Below the pieces are notes generated by a model, which searched no databases, was not told where the DNA came from, and saw nothing but the letters and a program-made list of their open reading frames with translations. DNA of 30,294 nt from a virus, in the IMG/VR virus record IMGVR_UViG_3300030101_000584, positions 1-30,294 of that record; one strand, given 5' to 3'. Both the position numbers and the translations under genes were made by a program. Positions within the stretch are counted from its first letter, which is position 1, and each line of letters starts with the position of its first letter. This document shows positions 1-9,616 of this stretch, piece after piece.

Positions 1-66
1 CAGTTTCACTAGCAGCCTTTGCTGTTTCGGATGCAGTCTTTGCTGTCTCACTAGCGGTCTTTGCAG
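1..66 (-). repeat. 21-bp tandem repeat in tail fibre gene
   Basis: Three consecutive 21-bp units (4-24, 25-45, 46-66) encode heptads of the form TAKTASE/TAKAASE on the minus strand, and the array continues past the left edge. The seven-residue period, rich in Ala, Ser, Thr, Lys and Glu, is what a trimeric coiled-coil or fibrous shaft would show. Unit copy number could vary by slippage without breaking the frame. Confidence 0.8.
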
Positions 67-826
67 TTTCACTTGCTGTAGCACTTGTAGCTGCCTCACT
101 TGCCTTAGTGGTTGCTGTTGCAGCGCTTGCAGCAGCAGCATTTTGCGCTGTGGTTGCAGTTGCAGCATCGACTATCAAATCATACTTTGCGCTATTAGCA
201 TTTGTTGTAAGAGGCTGTGCGCCCGAGCTAGTGTGCGCTGTGTTAACTAGAAATATGTTATTAGTGCTTGTGTCTTTAACGATGTCACGCACCGCATATG
301 TAGTTGACGTAGCCCAATTTCCTTTGAATTCACCAAGCTCTTGCGTAACGGCTAAATTACCACTGCCGTCAAAACTAAAAACTTTATTAGCCCGGTCTGT
401 AGCAGATACAGTAAATTCTGAATTAGATATTACATTTGTACGCGATCCTTTAATAGCACGACTTAGTTCCTCTTCGTGCTTTTGCGCCATGAACACTAAC
501 TTATCTAACGCCTCTTCTAAGCTTGCTGCCGGAAATGGATCATTAGGAACGAGATCTAAACCTTGCGTAAATGGTTGTTCGCGTAAAATAACAACGGTCA
601 CACCGCTTGCCGGGGCAGAACCAAATACAACATTACCGCCACTAGCCGACCCTACGCCTGTAACTGTATAGTGCGTTGTTATAGTCTGGACAGTTTCTGT
701 TCCATCAGCTGCGCGCAAGATAACTGTAAGATCATCTTGGTCGAATATCTTAAAACTATAAGCAAAGGTAGTAAGCGAACCGTTACCACTAAAACTAACT
801 TTACTTGTACTACTACTTACTGTCAT
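1..826 (-). CDS. tail fibre protein, N-terminal part (T7 gp17-like), truncated by window edge
   Basis: The frame is open from ATG at 824-826 to the left edge, giving about 275 residues with no stop. The N-terminus is a beta-rich domain with the order seen in T7-like tail fibre N-termini: F-Y-F-K-I-F-D-Q-D-D-L near residue 25, YTVTG near 50, an 'ILREQPFTQG' strand near 80, and 'LEEALDKLVFMAQK' near 100. This domain docks the fibre to the tail. A second beta domain follows, then an Ala/Ser/Thr-rich shaft starting near residue 225 and ending in heptad repeats at the edge. The receptor-binding C-terminus is not in the window. An AAGGA ribosome binding site sits 6-7 bases before the ATG. An 11-codon frame ends by ATGA overlap on this start and may be chance. 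It is the last visible gene of the minus-strand late operon. Confidence 0.85.
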   Translation of the reverse strand, partial: MTVSSSTSKVSFSGNGSLTTFAYSFKIFDQDDLTVILRAADGTETVQTITTHYTVTGVGSASGGNVVFGSAPASGVTVVILREQPFTQGLDLVPNDPFPAASLEEALDKLVFMAQKHEEELSRAIKGSRTNVISNSEFTVSATDRANKVFSFDGSGNLAVTQELGEFKGNWATSTTYAVRDIVKDTSTNNIFLVNTAHTSSGAQPLTTNANSAKYDLIVDAATATTAQNAAAASAATATTKASEAATSATASETAKTASETAKTASETAKAASET

Positions 827-882
827 AGCAATTCCTTACCTTGCTGCCCTAATACCATAATTTAACCTAATTGTGTAGTCTT

Positions 883-3381
883 TCATTCAATCGCCGCTGA
901 ATAACGTGGCGCTCTTGTCGGCGCTGTATCACCCGGACCCCACCAGTATTTTTGACCAAAATCCCTACGATACTTTGTTTCTGCCCTACGAAACTTAGAC
1001 CGCGCTTTTGGATCTGTCATAAGCTGTAGTTGATCCCATACTTTGCGTTCTAATGCTAACCTTGCATACCACAAAGACGAACCGGGTAAATATCTTTGCG
1101 TAAATTTAACTAACTCACCAGCTGCGTTTGTATCGTCACCAGTAGCAGCTTGATATAAGTTACCAACACTTAATTTTAAAATATCATCGCCAAAACCAGC
1201 AACAGGTCCAGCTATAGTTTCTGCTAAACCACCGCCAAATCTATTTGTTCCAGAGTTTAGAAAATCACCAAAGATACCTAGACCACCGCCTTGCATAAAT
1301 GCGGCAAACCAGAACTTTGCAGTTTCTTCACTATCACCAAACATATTACGCGGATCACGACCTTTAGATATTTCTTTAAGTTGCAATGCTAACGCACCCA
1401 TCATTGTAGTAGAAATAAGTAAGTTCGCGTAGTAACCACCTTTGCTTGATGTTTTATCTAACGTCATGCCGCGCATCAAATGTGTATTTACAACAGTAAC
1501 GCCAAAGTTTTTATACATTGCAAAAGACCGCGATAACTCACCTGTAACTGTTCCGGGCTGACTGTCACCTGTGAGAAATACACGACCTCTCAGTGAATTA
1601 GATGGCACAGCAAAGTTTGTTTCGGTATTAATCATTTCTAAATACCGAGTTGCTACACTTTCTCTTAAACTAGGGTCTAAATCTGCACGATCCATAAGAT
1701 CAGTAGGTCTTATAAATTTTGCACCTTTTTCATCATATGGGTTTGTTGCGCGTATAACATCCCAATCAGATTGATTTATGTTGTAACGTTGCAACGTAGA
1801 TTTAAAATTTGGATCTAAATCGTTAAAACCTTTGGCAGCGTTACGCCCAACAAACTGTTGAAACTCCATACCAAAAGCCCAACGCCCGGCAGAAGTCATT
1901 GGCGATAGAAAAGAAGCGCGCATTACAAAATCAGATATACGCCTAGTAACTTCTGGACCCGACATATCGCCAACAAAACGCATTTGCCCGGCAGCTAAAC
2001 TTGTCCAACCTTCTGCAATTAAACCAGAACCGATTGCTAACTCACCTTTTTCTTTTGCACCTAGAGGACTAAGGTATTCTAAATACTGTTGTAACGTGCG
2101 CGTTTGCGATAAACCTGTAAACTGACGCGCTAACCGTTGAAAGTTTAGATCTGTAATTGCAGAGATTGACGCAGCACCTAACTGCGCCGATTGCAGTATT
2201 TGACGCAACCCAGCAAAAACAGGTGCGTATGTTCCATCAATGGGTGCATTATTCCTACCAGTAACGGCAGCATACAAATGTTCTATTTTTTTATTTGTTT
2301 TCGCAACTGCGTTTTCAGCTTTTACGTTAACTGGTCCAGTAAGGGCTTCTGTTTTTACTTTTTTATTTAAAGTTTGCTGTAGAAAATTTACCGTTGCTGT
2401 AGGATTAGGCCCAAGTATTTCCATTAGCGCAATGTCACGCGACATATTTTTTACATGAGAAATCATAGTGTCAAAAACATTTGGATCACCAAATTGTTCT
2501 TGGTACTTCATCCAACTGTCTGCATTTTTAAAAATTAAAAACCTATGATCTTGCCGCGTATTACCTAAAGATTTACCGCGCCCACCAGCCCCCGGATTTA
2601 ACTTATTAAATCCTTCTGACGTAATACTATCGTAAACATCGTTTAACGCTAAGTCTAATTGAAAATCATTAAAAGGTATACCTGTAGTTTGGTCTATCAT
2701 TTGTGTACGATTTAATAACGGTTTTATAAAGGTTTTCCACAATTCTCGACCAGCTTTTGCAATAGTAATTCTATTGTGATTTTGTGAAATTCCGTAATTT
2801 TTCTTAAATGCAATATTGCCGCCAGCCCTGTTAAATCTTTTGCCTAACATTTTTGTTGTGCCACCCCAAGCTTCGGCAAGTTCTTTTGCGCTTACATCAC
2901 CTGTATTTTCACCAAACGCCTCTCTAACAATATTTTTAAGTTTTGCTTTGCTTCGTACATTACCTATTAGATTGCGACGAAACGTACCAAGAATTTTATT
3001 CATGTTTGCAAACGCAAAACCAGCAATAGCTTCTTCTCTTTGCACTACACTAGAAAACTTTGACATTCCATCTTGCTCAAATAAAGCAAGCGCAGCTGCA
3101 TTTGGATCTTGTTGACCTAACCTATTACGATAGCTATCTAGGTTTCTTGTAATTTCTTGCCATGTACGCATTTGCGTAATCTTTTGGCGTTTGCTATGTA
3201 ACTTTTTATTTTTAATTGCATTGAAAGCATCTTTGCCAGCCTCTGCTTCGGCAGCTGTATCGCTCATTTTCCCTTTATGAAACTCTAGCTGTTGCTCATA
3301 AACCTCGCGCACTTCCTCCGCTTGGTTTCTTGTAAGCTGATTGCCGTTTTCTAAATCATCAATACATTTTTTAAAACTCAT
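883..3381 (-). CDS. large internal virion / DNA-ejection-type protein (about 832 aa)
   Basis: I recognise no enzymatic motif. The length, the position directly before the tail fibre, and the place after two other giant proteins match the internal core (ejection) proteins of T7-like and related podoviruses, which pass into the host envelope on infection. The N-terminal 100 residues are charged and helical. The middle is mixed. From about residue 640 there are Gly/Ala/Phe-rich, moderately hydrophobic stretches such as 'LISTTMMGALALQL' that could insert into or associate with membrane. The C-terminus is basic and Trp/Tyr-rich. A GTG nine bases upstream (3388-3390) is possible, but the ATG at 3379-3381 overlaps the upstream stop as ATGA and has AAGG before it, so I prefer it. 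Translation is probably coupled to the upstream gene. The functional assignment is positional inference. Confidence 0.75.
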   Translation of the reverse strand: MSFKKCIDDLENGNQLTRNQAEEVREVYEQQLEFHKGKMSDTAAEAEAGKDAFNAIKNKKLHSKRQKITQMRTWQEITRNLDSYRNRLGQQDPNAAALALFEQDGMSKFSSVVQREEAIAGFAFANMNKILGTFRRNLIGNVRSKAKLKNIVREAFGENTGDVSAKELAEAWGGTTKMLGKRFNRAGGNIAFKKNYGISQNHNRITIAKAGRELWKTFIKPLLNRTQMIDQTTGIPFNDFQLDLALNDVYDSITSEGFNKLNPGAGGRGKSLGNTRQDHRFLIFKNADSWMKYQEQFGDPNVFDTMISHVKNMSRDIALMEILGPNPTATVNFLQQTLNKKVKTEALTGPVNVKAENAVAKTNKKIEHLYAAVTGRNNAPIDGTYAPVFAGLRQILQSAQLGAASISAITDLNFQRLARQFTGLSQTRTLQQYLEYLSPLGAKEKGELAIGSGLIAEGWTSLAAGQMRFVGDMSGPEVTRRISDFVMRASFLSPMTSAGRWAFGMEFQQFVGRNAAKGFNDLDPNFKSTLQRYNINQSDWDVIRATNPYDEKGAKFIRPTDLMDRADLDPSLRESVATRYLEMINTETNFAVPSNSLRGRVFLTGDSQPGTVTGELSRSFAMYKNFGVTVVNTHLMRGMTLDKTSSKGGYYANLLISTTMMGALALQLKEISKGRDPRNMFGDSEETAKFWFAAFMQGGGLGIFGDFLNSGTNRFGGGLAETIAGPVAGFGDDILKLSVGNLYQAATGDDTNAAGELVKFTQRYLPGSSLWYARLALERKVWDQLQLMTDPKARSKFRRAETKYRRDFGQKYWWGPGDTAPTRAPRYSAAIE

Positions 3382-6300
3382 AACGGACACCTTGATATTG
3401 CATCGACCATTGCATCATCTTGATCTATTTCATCAAGCAACTGCCTAGCTGTTACTTTTCGCAAAACAACTTCGCCAGTAACATCATCTACTTCGCCTAA
3501 GACTTCTAACGGAAATTCCTCGTCTAAAAAACTTTCGCTAATAGTGGGTGTGTCTAGCTCCTCAAAGCTTTCAGAGATCTCTCCAACAGATACTTTCCTA
3601 CCTGTCCGTCTGACTTCTGGACCGCTTTCAACTCCACCTCTTCTAAGTCTAATACTCGTGTCTTTGAGGAGTTCCCCGGTTTCTGTAAGGACTTCTTTGT
3701 ATCCGTCTTGAGGTCCGTTGTTGTCGATTCTGTAATAGCCATCTGCTAAACCTTTCTTTTTAATTTCATCAAAAGTTTTGCTTGGATTTTCACCAACCTT
3801 AACTACATATTGTGGATTAATAAATCTATCCTTTGATACAAAACGTTGCAACATACGCTGCATTGCATTGTCAAAAGATACCGCCATATCAAATACTTCT
3901 ACACTATAACCTTTTTGTTTTATCATAGAAATAGCACGTTCTATACTTTCTACGTTACCGCCGACTTTTGGCAACACTAAGTTATCACCTTCCTCTAGCA
4001 ACGTTTTAAGCAAAATGTCCGACATTAAAGAACTTTCTTCATGTATTGCATTTGCACCTATACCACCTTCGTATTCTGGCAAAAGCTTCTTAGCTTCATC
4101 TGCATCAACAATAGAAGCACCCATCTTGCGCGCTATAGGATTAGCAAGCGTACTTTTCCCGGCAGCTGGTGGCCCAAGTATAATTACTGCTTTCTTTTCT
4201 TTTCTAATAGCATTAGCTGGCAACTCTATCTTATCATCTATCCAGCCAAGACTACGCGCTGTTTTAACCATATCGCGCATAGCATCGTCAAAAGTACCGT
4301 TGTTACTACCGTCAACAATGTACTGTCTTTCACTCACCCAATTTGCAATACCTTCAACATCGTTTTCATCTTTAGGGTAGCCCGGCATTTTATTTGTTTC
4401 GGGCCTACTTTCCATATCTTCTACGGCTCTTACAATGTAAGGATGTCGTATTAAAGTTTCATTATTAGGATTGTTTTTAAGTTGCCGCTGAAAATCTAGT
4501 TTATATTCATCAAGTATTTCATTAACATCTAAATCTTGACGCAACCCGGCATCTAATATTCTAGCTTGTTCCTCCATGCCCTCGCTAAACAAACTATCAA
4601 ATTTATCTAGCTCGATTTCCTCTGCATCTGTTCGTATCTGAGGGATTTCTTCTGGAGCATCGAAAGCGCGTCCAGCATCGCTAATTTCTGCGCGGTCGAA
4701 CTCGCCATCTGAAATTGCTCGTCTGACATCTTCGACAAAGCTTGTTGTAGCGCGGTTGTAGTTTCCTGTTTCTTTTGCTTGCCTTGCTGCGGTTGTAAGG
4801 GCTTCTGAGAGGCTACCTTTCCTGTTCGCTTGGCTTTGGAGGAGCGAGATCGCTTTGCCATCGTTTGTTGCCCTTCTTTTGTTTGCTTCGTTTGCTAGTT
4901 TGTTACCTTCATCTTCCAGCCTATCTGCATTTTTAATTAAGTTCTGGAAAGAGTTTTTATCTTTGCGTAATTGTTTTTGCGCTCGGTCTAACACTTTTGC
5001 GCGCTCGGCAAACAAGCTTTGCGTTAACACTTCCTCACCGAATAAGTTTTCTTGCGTTTCGCTTACAAGTTCTGTTTCGCGTACCTGACGCACTATTGCT
5101 TCTGCTTGAAACTCATTAGACGGTTCTGTTTTTGATAATACATCTAACGCTGCTTTTTGCATTGTGGCATCATCTGCCATCAACCGACCAACAATAGCTG
5201 CGTAGTTTGGTGCAACTATTTCATTTTTAACCATACCCCACGCATCATCTGATAACTGTGACAAGTCTCTAGCCTGTCGGACAAATGCAGATTTTGGCGG
5301 TAACTCAACAATTCTATCTGGGTTTATGCGTAGTATCTTTGCTGCATCTATAACAGTGCCAGTACCTTCGGCTATGTTTTTTAGTGCAGCAATAACGGTT
5401 GCCTCTTCTGGCGTGATGCCATCTTTTTCACGCAATCTAAAACCAACCATTTGTATATCTTGGCTAGGATCTTGATCCATAATACGTTTGGCTAAACCTA
5501 GTCGCTGGTGTCCATCTGCTATAAACAAACGACCATCAGCGTATTCATACACTGTAATCATTCCAGCTTTTATTGGGTCAAACTCTGTTACACCCTCTAA
5601 CCTATCGGTAACACCGTATATGTCACCACCTTCTTTAAACTGAAATGTTTTAGCATCTACGTTTATATCACGCGGATTAAATTCATCTACAACGCCGCCA
5701 AGATTAGTAGCTTGATTAATGTTATCTGGTATAACAACTTGCGCTTCCGTATTGTCTGACAGCCTTGGCATTTCGCCATCGTTAATTGCTACGGTTGCCT
5801 CTGTAAGCCGGGCTTGATGTTCAGCTTGACCTATAGAATTATGCGATTTGTTTTTTTTATTTTCTAAACGTTGATTTTCAAGACCTATAGCTTCTTGCTC
5901 TTTCTGTATTTCTTTAAGTCTTTCATTTATCTTTATTTGTCTTGGATTTATACGCGCAACTATTTCTTCATTACTTAAACCTTGATCTGACAATTCCATT
6001 GTCTCATTCGTAAGTTCTGTGCTTTCAGCATTTAGACGTTTTTTTTCTGCATCCAATTCGTCAAAACGTTTGTTAATTCTTACAAGCTGCTCGTTTATAT
6101 TATTAATATTTACATCACGATCTTTTGCAGAAACTTCAAATGGACTGCTTTCTACTGTTGAAGATGCAACCTCTTCTAAAATTTCAGCTGTTTCTTGTAG
6201 ATCGGTTTTCCTTGTGCCTGTTAGTAGACGCGCACCTTTTTTTGCTTGCTCGAATGTCAAGCCGATAGTTTTGCCACCGATCTTTATACCAATAGGAAAA

Positions 6301-7025
6301 GCACCACCAATAATTGCTGCGCTACCTACATTAGTAACAAAATCTTTCCAAGAATATTCTAAGCCTAAACTTTCGTACCACTCGGCAACCCCCGGTTGTT
6401 GTATAGCTTCTACACCAGCATTTGATATTGCTTCGCCAAACACGATAGCGCTAAAAGTATTTCTCAGACGTAACGCCGGAACAAGCATACTTAGTTGGTT
6501 TATTGGATCTTCAGCGCCAGCTGCTAAACCACCTAAAAACCTAGCCGTTGTATTACCTATCCCCGGGGATCTGTCAGTAATTTCTGCTAACTCACGCTGC
6601 TCGGCATGGTATTCATCTTTTGCTTGTTGCCGCCAAGTGTTATCTCTTTCTTTGTCTAATACTGTATTCACTACATTTTCTGGCAACACATCTTGATTAT
6701 CACGCACATAGCTTTCTACTTTTTCTACATAGTGATCGTAATGAAACTGCTTGTTTATAAGTGGATAGCCCCTACCTATTTCAAAAATATTTGGCCTAAG
6801 ATAAGAACCGGGATTGTTAAATGAAACGCCAGTAATATCTTTTATTTCGTCAACTACAGGCTCCCACGCTTCTTTGATATAGCGCTCGGCAGACGTTCCG
6901 CTTTGCATTAGACCAGCATCAAAAGCTTGCGATAAGTTTTCTACAAACGAACCTAACGGTTTATCTGCCCTTGGCGCAGACGCAAACGCTAACTTGTTTA
7001 CTTGATTAGGTAGATAGCTAGCCAT
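3378..7025 (-). CDS. 1215-aa polyvalent ejection-type protein with ParB-like and zeta-toxin-like kinase domains
   Basis: A giant protein lying between two other internal-virion candidates. Residues 1-300 are a structural N-terminus with a Gly/Ile-rich hydrophobic stretch around 230-255. Residues about 310-400 are strongly coiled-coil (repeated K/E/N-R-L patterns). A ParB/sulfiredoxin-like domain spans about 460-570, with the signature DGHQR at 504-508 after a 'YEYADGRLFI' strand. A long charged helical region follows. A P-loop kinase domain begins near 940: 'IILGPPAAGKST' with Walker A at 951-959, then 'IVDADEAKKLLPEY' and 'ANAIHEESS', a pattern like zeta toxins and related phosphotransferases. 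The C-terminal 120 residues are acidic. Such multi-domain 'polyvalent' proteins are known from phages and conjugative elements and are thought to enter the cell with the DNA. The start overlaps the upstream stop by one base (TAATG). Domain calls are by motif only. Confidence 0.8.
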   Translation of the reverse strand: MASYLPNQVNKLAFASAPRADKPLGSFVENLSQAFDAGLMQSGTSAERYIKEAWEPVVDEIKDITGVSFNNPGSYLRPNIFEIGRGYPLINKQFHYDHYVEKVESYVRDNQDVLPENVVNTVLDKERDNTWRQQAKDEYHAEQRELAEITDRSPGIGNTTARFLGGLAAGAEDPINQLSMLVPALRLRNTFSAIVFGEAISNAGVEAIQQPGVAEWYESLGLEYSWKDFVTNVGSAAIIGGAFPIGIKIGGKTIGLTFEQAKKGARLLTGTRKTDLQETAEILEEVASSTVESSPFEVSAKDRDVNINNINEQLVRINKRFDELDAEKKRLNAESTELTNETMELSDQGLSNEEIVARINPRQIKINERLKEIQKEQEAIGLENQRLENKKNKSHNSIGQAEHQARLTEATVAINDGEMPRLSDNTEAQVVIPDNINQATNLGGVVDEFNPRDINVDAKTFQFKEGGDIYGVTDRLEGVTEFDPIKAGMITVYEYADGRLFIADGHQRLGLAKRIMDQDPSQDIQMVGFRLREKDGITPEEATVIAALKNIAEGTGTVIDAAKILRINPDRIVELPPKSAFVRQARDLSQLSDDAWGMVKNEIVAPNYAAIVGRLMADDATMQKAALDVLSKTEPSNEFQAEAIVRQVRETELVSETQENLFGEEVLTQSLFAERAKVLDRAQKQLRKDKNSFQNLIKNADRLEDEGNKLANEANKRRATNDGKAISLLQSQANRKGSLSEALTTAARQAKETGNYNRATTSFVEDVRRAISDGEFDRAEISDAGRAFDAPEEIPQIRTDAEEIELDKFDSLFSEGMEEQARILDAGLRQDLDVNEILDEYKLDFQRQLKNNPNNETLIRHPYIVRAVEDMESRPETNKMPGYPKDENDVEGIANWVSERQYIVDGSNNGTFDDAMRDMVKTARSLGWIDDKIELPANAIRKEKKAVIILGPPAAGKSTLANPIARKMGASIVDADEAKKLLPEYEGGIGANAIHEESSLMSDILLKTLLEEGDNLVLPKVGGNVESIERAISMIKQKGYSVEVFDMAVSFDNAMQRMLQRFVSKDRFINPQYVVKVGENPSKTFDEIKKKGLADGYYRIDNNGPQDGYKEVLTETGELLKDTSIRLRRGGVESGPEVRRTGRKVSVGEISESFEELDTPTISESFLDEEFPLEVLGEVDDVTGEVVLRKVTARQLLDEIDQDDAMVDAISRCPL

Positions 7026-9595
7026 TAATTACTTTCATCTTTTAATTGTTTATCTACTAATTTTTGAATTTCCGATAACATCGCATCATTAACAGAAACA
7101 TTGTTTAATTCAGCCCAAGATTTTATTATTTCTCTACCATCATTATCAGTTAAAACTTCAATCATAGAAAATTCATCAACAAGATCATCTAATATACTTT
7201 GTGCTGATTGTTTTGTTTTTTCTTTAGGTTCTGATGTATCTTCGTTTTTTTGTTCAGCAACAAACTTTGCTGCTTCTTGCGCTGCACCTGTTGCAGTAAA
7301 ACCAGCTACGCCAGTTTCTTCAACTACTTTTGGCGGTTGTATCCTAGAAGCTGTAACAAGTTCTTCCATAGTAAAAGCTAAATCCTCACCATTACTATCA
7401 GTCATTATTCCAAAGCCAGCTGATCCATACTCGCCACGCTGCACACCGTAAACAATCTTTCCGTTTTCACGACCTCTTGCGTAAAAAGAATATTCTTCTC
7501 CACTTTGAATTGCCTCAAATAATTCTTTGTCAACGAGTGTAGTGCTAGCAATACTGCTAAAGTTTTCTCTAGTAATATTTTCTAATGCTGTTTTTATTTC
7601 TTCAGCTGTTCTATTTGGCGGTAGAATTGTTGGTTTTTCTTTAATTTCTTGCACACCACCGCCACCAGTTTGCGGATTAAAACCTGACGCAATCTTAACA
7701 GCTTCTGACCACAAACCTTCGTCATAAGTCTTATCAACTTTACGCGAAATAACTTCTGCGTAATACGCTAATGCTACATCTTTTATATCTTTTTTAAGTT
7801 TAGCATTTAGTTCGCCGGGCAAAAATTCATACGCCGCACCAATAATACCAAACATTGTGCTTTCTGCTTCACGCATATCAGCGCCCTCTATCGGCACACC
7901 GTTTGCGTTTATTTCTTCTACACCTTTAAATATTACTTCTGCTTGTGGCATAAGCCCATCTTGCATAAGACCAGCAACGTGCATTGTAACAGGCGCTTGA
8001 CTAGACAGCTGTTCTAACACCGACCCGGCGTGTCTACCAAACATTTGTTGAACTGTAGTGATAGCTTGCATTTTTTCTACAGCTGTTCCTGTATTAAAAC
8101 TTGGCGCATATTTAGCAACATCTTCTGGCGTAAGAAACTTTATAGCTCCGTCAAGTTCATAATGACCATGTATTGCAATCGCATCATTTATTCTTTTAGA
8201 GATCCCGGTGTTATCAATACCACCTGTAAAGTTTGAACTTTGTATTGCCTGTGGAGATAAGTCTATTGGAGTTATATCTACCGACCCTACTTTAGAAGCG
8301 TATCCTACAGGATCAGATTTAAGTTGTTTTTCCATGTCAGCTTTAAAACCGCGCAAAAACTCTAAACCTAAACTTGCTTGACCTTCTGTAACACCCGGAC
8401 CTTCTAAGCTAATTATTAAATCGTTAATACCTTTTGTGTTACTGACACCTTTAACAGCTTGCGAAAGATTGTTTAAAAAACGTAAATCAGCAAGACCTTC
8501 AGTAGTAACAGTTTGGTCTGCTTCATCTCCGAAAGGCATAGTCAGTTGCGCTTGCGCTTCTAACGTTTCTATATAACCATCAGGTAAAGCCAATCCTTTT
8601 TGCAACATTGAAACGCCATCAGTAATTCCTTTTTTTGTTTCTTTAAGAATTTGAAGATTAACTCTTTCAAGTTTTTGTTGTTCAGCTGACGGAGCATCAA
8701 AAAACGCTGCACCAGCGCCAAGACTTTGCAATAGTTTTGCCGCATCATTCATCGGCAACATTTCCAGTAAACCGATCTGCATACGCCCGGCTCCACTGTT
8801 GGCTAACACAGTTTCCCTACCAGCTGCCCTTTCGGGTTCTGGTCTGCTTTGCAGTTGTTGTAGCTCCCTAAGAGTAAGTCGTAACTCTTCTAAATCTTGT
8901 ACAGGCGTACCGCTACTATTCAATGCTGCACGTATATTGCCAAGAATACCGTTGTACAAAGCATTGTACTCTTGTTGTTTTAATGCACCGGGATTGCCTA
9001 ATCCTAATTGTGCAAGCCTGACAGAGTTAATGCCAAAGTTATTTGCGTGAAGCTTTGCTTCGTTTAGTTCTGTAGCACTTGCAATGTTTTGCGAAAACTG
9101 CGTTGCTGCATCGGCTCTTGTTTTCTGCGTAGCTGCATCAAGCTTTGTATCTATTGCACCGCGTAAGCTATACCGATAGGTAAGCTCCATTTGATTGAAA
9201 CGATCAGTTAATACTTGTTGACTACGCCGATCAGTAACACCGTCTAGCAAACTTTCTCTTGCTGTTTTAGTAGCTAACGCCCACTGACCTTCTTCTTCGT
9301 TGCCACCTTCGTTAAAAATTGAACCAAGTTCACCCGGATCAACTCTAGACAATCTACGCGCATCTTCGCGTAAGGCTGTTTCACCAGCTAGCAACTTTTG
9401 GTTTATCTGCGCTTCCCTAGCGGCCTTGTATCGCGTAGCAGCAAACTCACCAATCTCTTTAGTAGCAGCTGTAAACACACTAGCTTTAGCTTCTGCCTGT
9501 CTAATAAAAGGCGCTGCACTTGCTCTTGCTCTAAAACTACGACCCGGCGCTTCGCCTGTAGGTGTGCTACCAGCACGATAGATAGGTATACGCAT
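7025..9595 (-). CDS. internal virion / ejection-type protein (856 aa)
   Basis: A long, Ala/Glu/Gln-rich, largely helical protein with no catalytic motif that I recognise. I see no lysozyme or transglycosylase signature. The N-terminus begins 'MRIPIYRAGSTPTGEAPGRS', a short proline/glycine segment, followed by a long helical region ('TKEIGEFAATRYKAAREAQ'). This resembles the beginning of inner-core proteins in podoviruses (the role of T7 gp15). The C-terminus is acidic and charged. Order in the operon (gp14-like, then this, then two larger proteins, then fibre) supports a role as an inner-core protein ejected with the DNA. AAGG precedes the ATG by about 10 bases, and the stop overlaps the next start by one base. 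Function is inferred from position and size. Confidence 0.75.
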   Translation of the reverse strand: MRIPIYRAGSTPTGEAPGRSFRARASAAPFIRQAEAKASVFTAATKEIGEFAATRYKAAREAQINQKLLAGETALREDARRLSRVDPGELGSIFNEGGNEEEGQWALATKTARESLLDGVTDRRSQQVLTDRFNQMELTYRYSLRGAIDTKLDAATQKTRADAATQFSQNIASATELNEAKLHANNFGINSVRLAQLGLGNPGALKQQEYNALYNGILGNIRAALNSSGTPVQDLEELRLTLRELQQLQSRPEPERAAGRETVLANSGAGRMQIGLLEMLPMNDAAKLLQSLGAGAAFFDAPSAEQQKLERVNLQILKETKKGITDGVSMLQKGLALPDGYIETLEAQAQLTMPFGDEADQTVTTEGLADLRFLNNLSQAVKGVSNTKGINDLIISLEGPGVTEGQASLGLEFLRGFKADMEKQLKSDPVGYASKVGSVDITPIDLSPQAIQSSNFTGGIDNTGISKRINDAIAIHGHYELDGAIKFLTPEDVAKYAPSFNTGTAVEKMQAITTVQQMFGRHAGSVLEQLSSQAPVTMHVAGLMQDGLMPQAEVIFKGVEEINANGVPIEGADMREAESTMFGIIGAAYEFLPGELNAKLKKDIKDVALAYYAEVISRKVDKTYDEGLWSEAVKIASGFNPQTGGGGVQEIKEKPTILPPNRTAEEIKTALENITRENFSSIASTTLVDKELFEAIQSGEEYSFYARGRENGKIVYGVQRGEYGSAGFGIMTDSNGEDLAFTMEELVTASRIQPPKVVEETGVAGFTATGAAQEAAKFVAEQKNEDTSEPKEKTKQSAQSILDDLVDEFSMIEVLTDNDGREIIKSWAELNNVSVNDAMLSEIQKLVDKQLKDESN

Positions 9596-9616
9596 TAATA
9601 TTTACCTTTTTTAAAA

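Noticed and set aside
4015-4454. Two long plus-strand frames (121 and 137 codons) within the 1215-aa gene
   Set aside because: Antisense shadows of the kinase-domain region; no ribosome binding sites, and Ser/Phe/Ile-rich products.
4607-4861. 84-codon minus-strand frame, Lys/Gln-rich, within the 1215-aa gene
   Set aside because: It lies entirely inside a well-supported gene in another frame on the same strand; its composition reflects a shifted helical Ala/Glu/Lys coding sequence, and it has no clear ribosome binding site.
5988-6004. TGACAA-TTCCA-TTGTCT as another operator copy
   Set aside because: One mismatch, located inside a coding region far from any promoter; likely chance.
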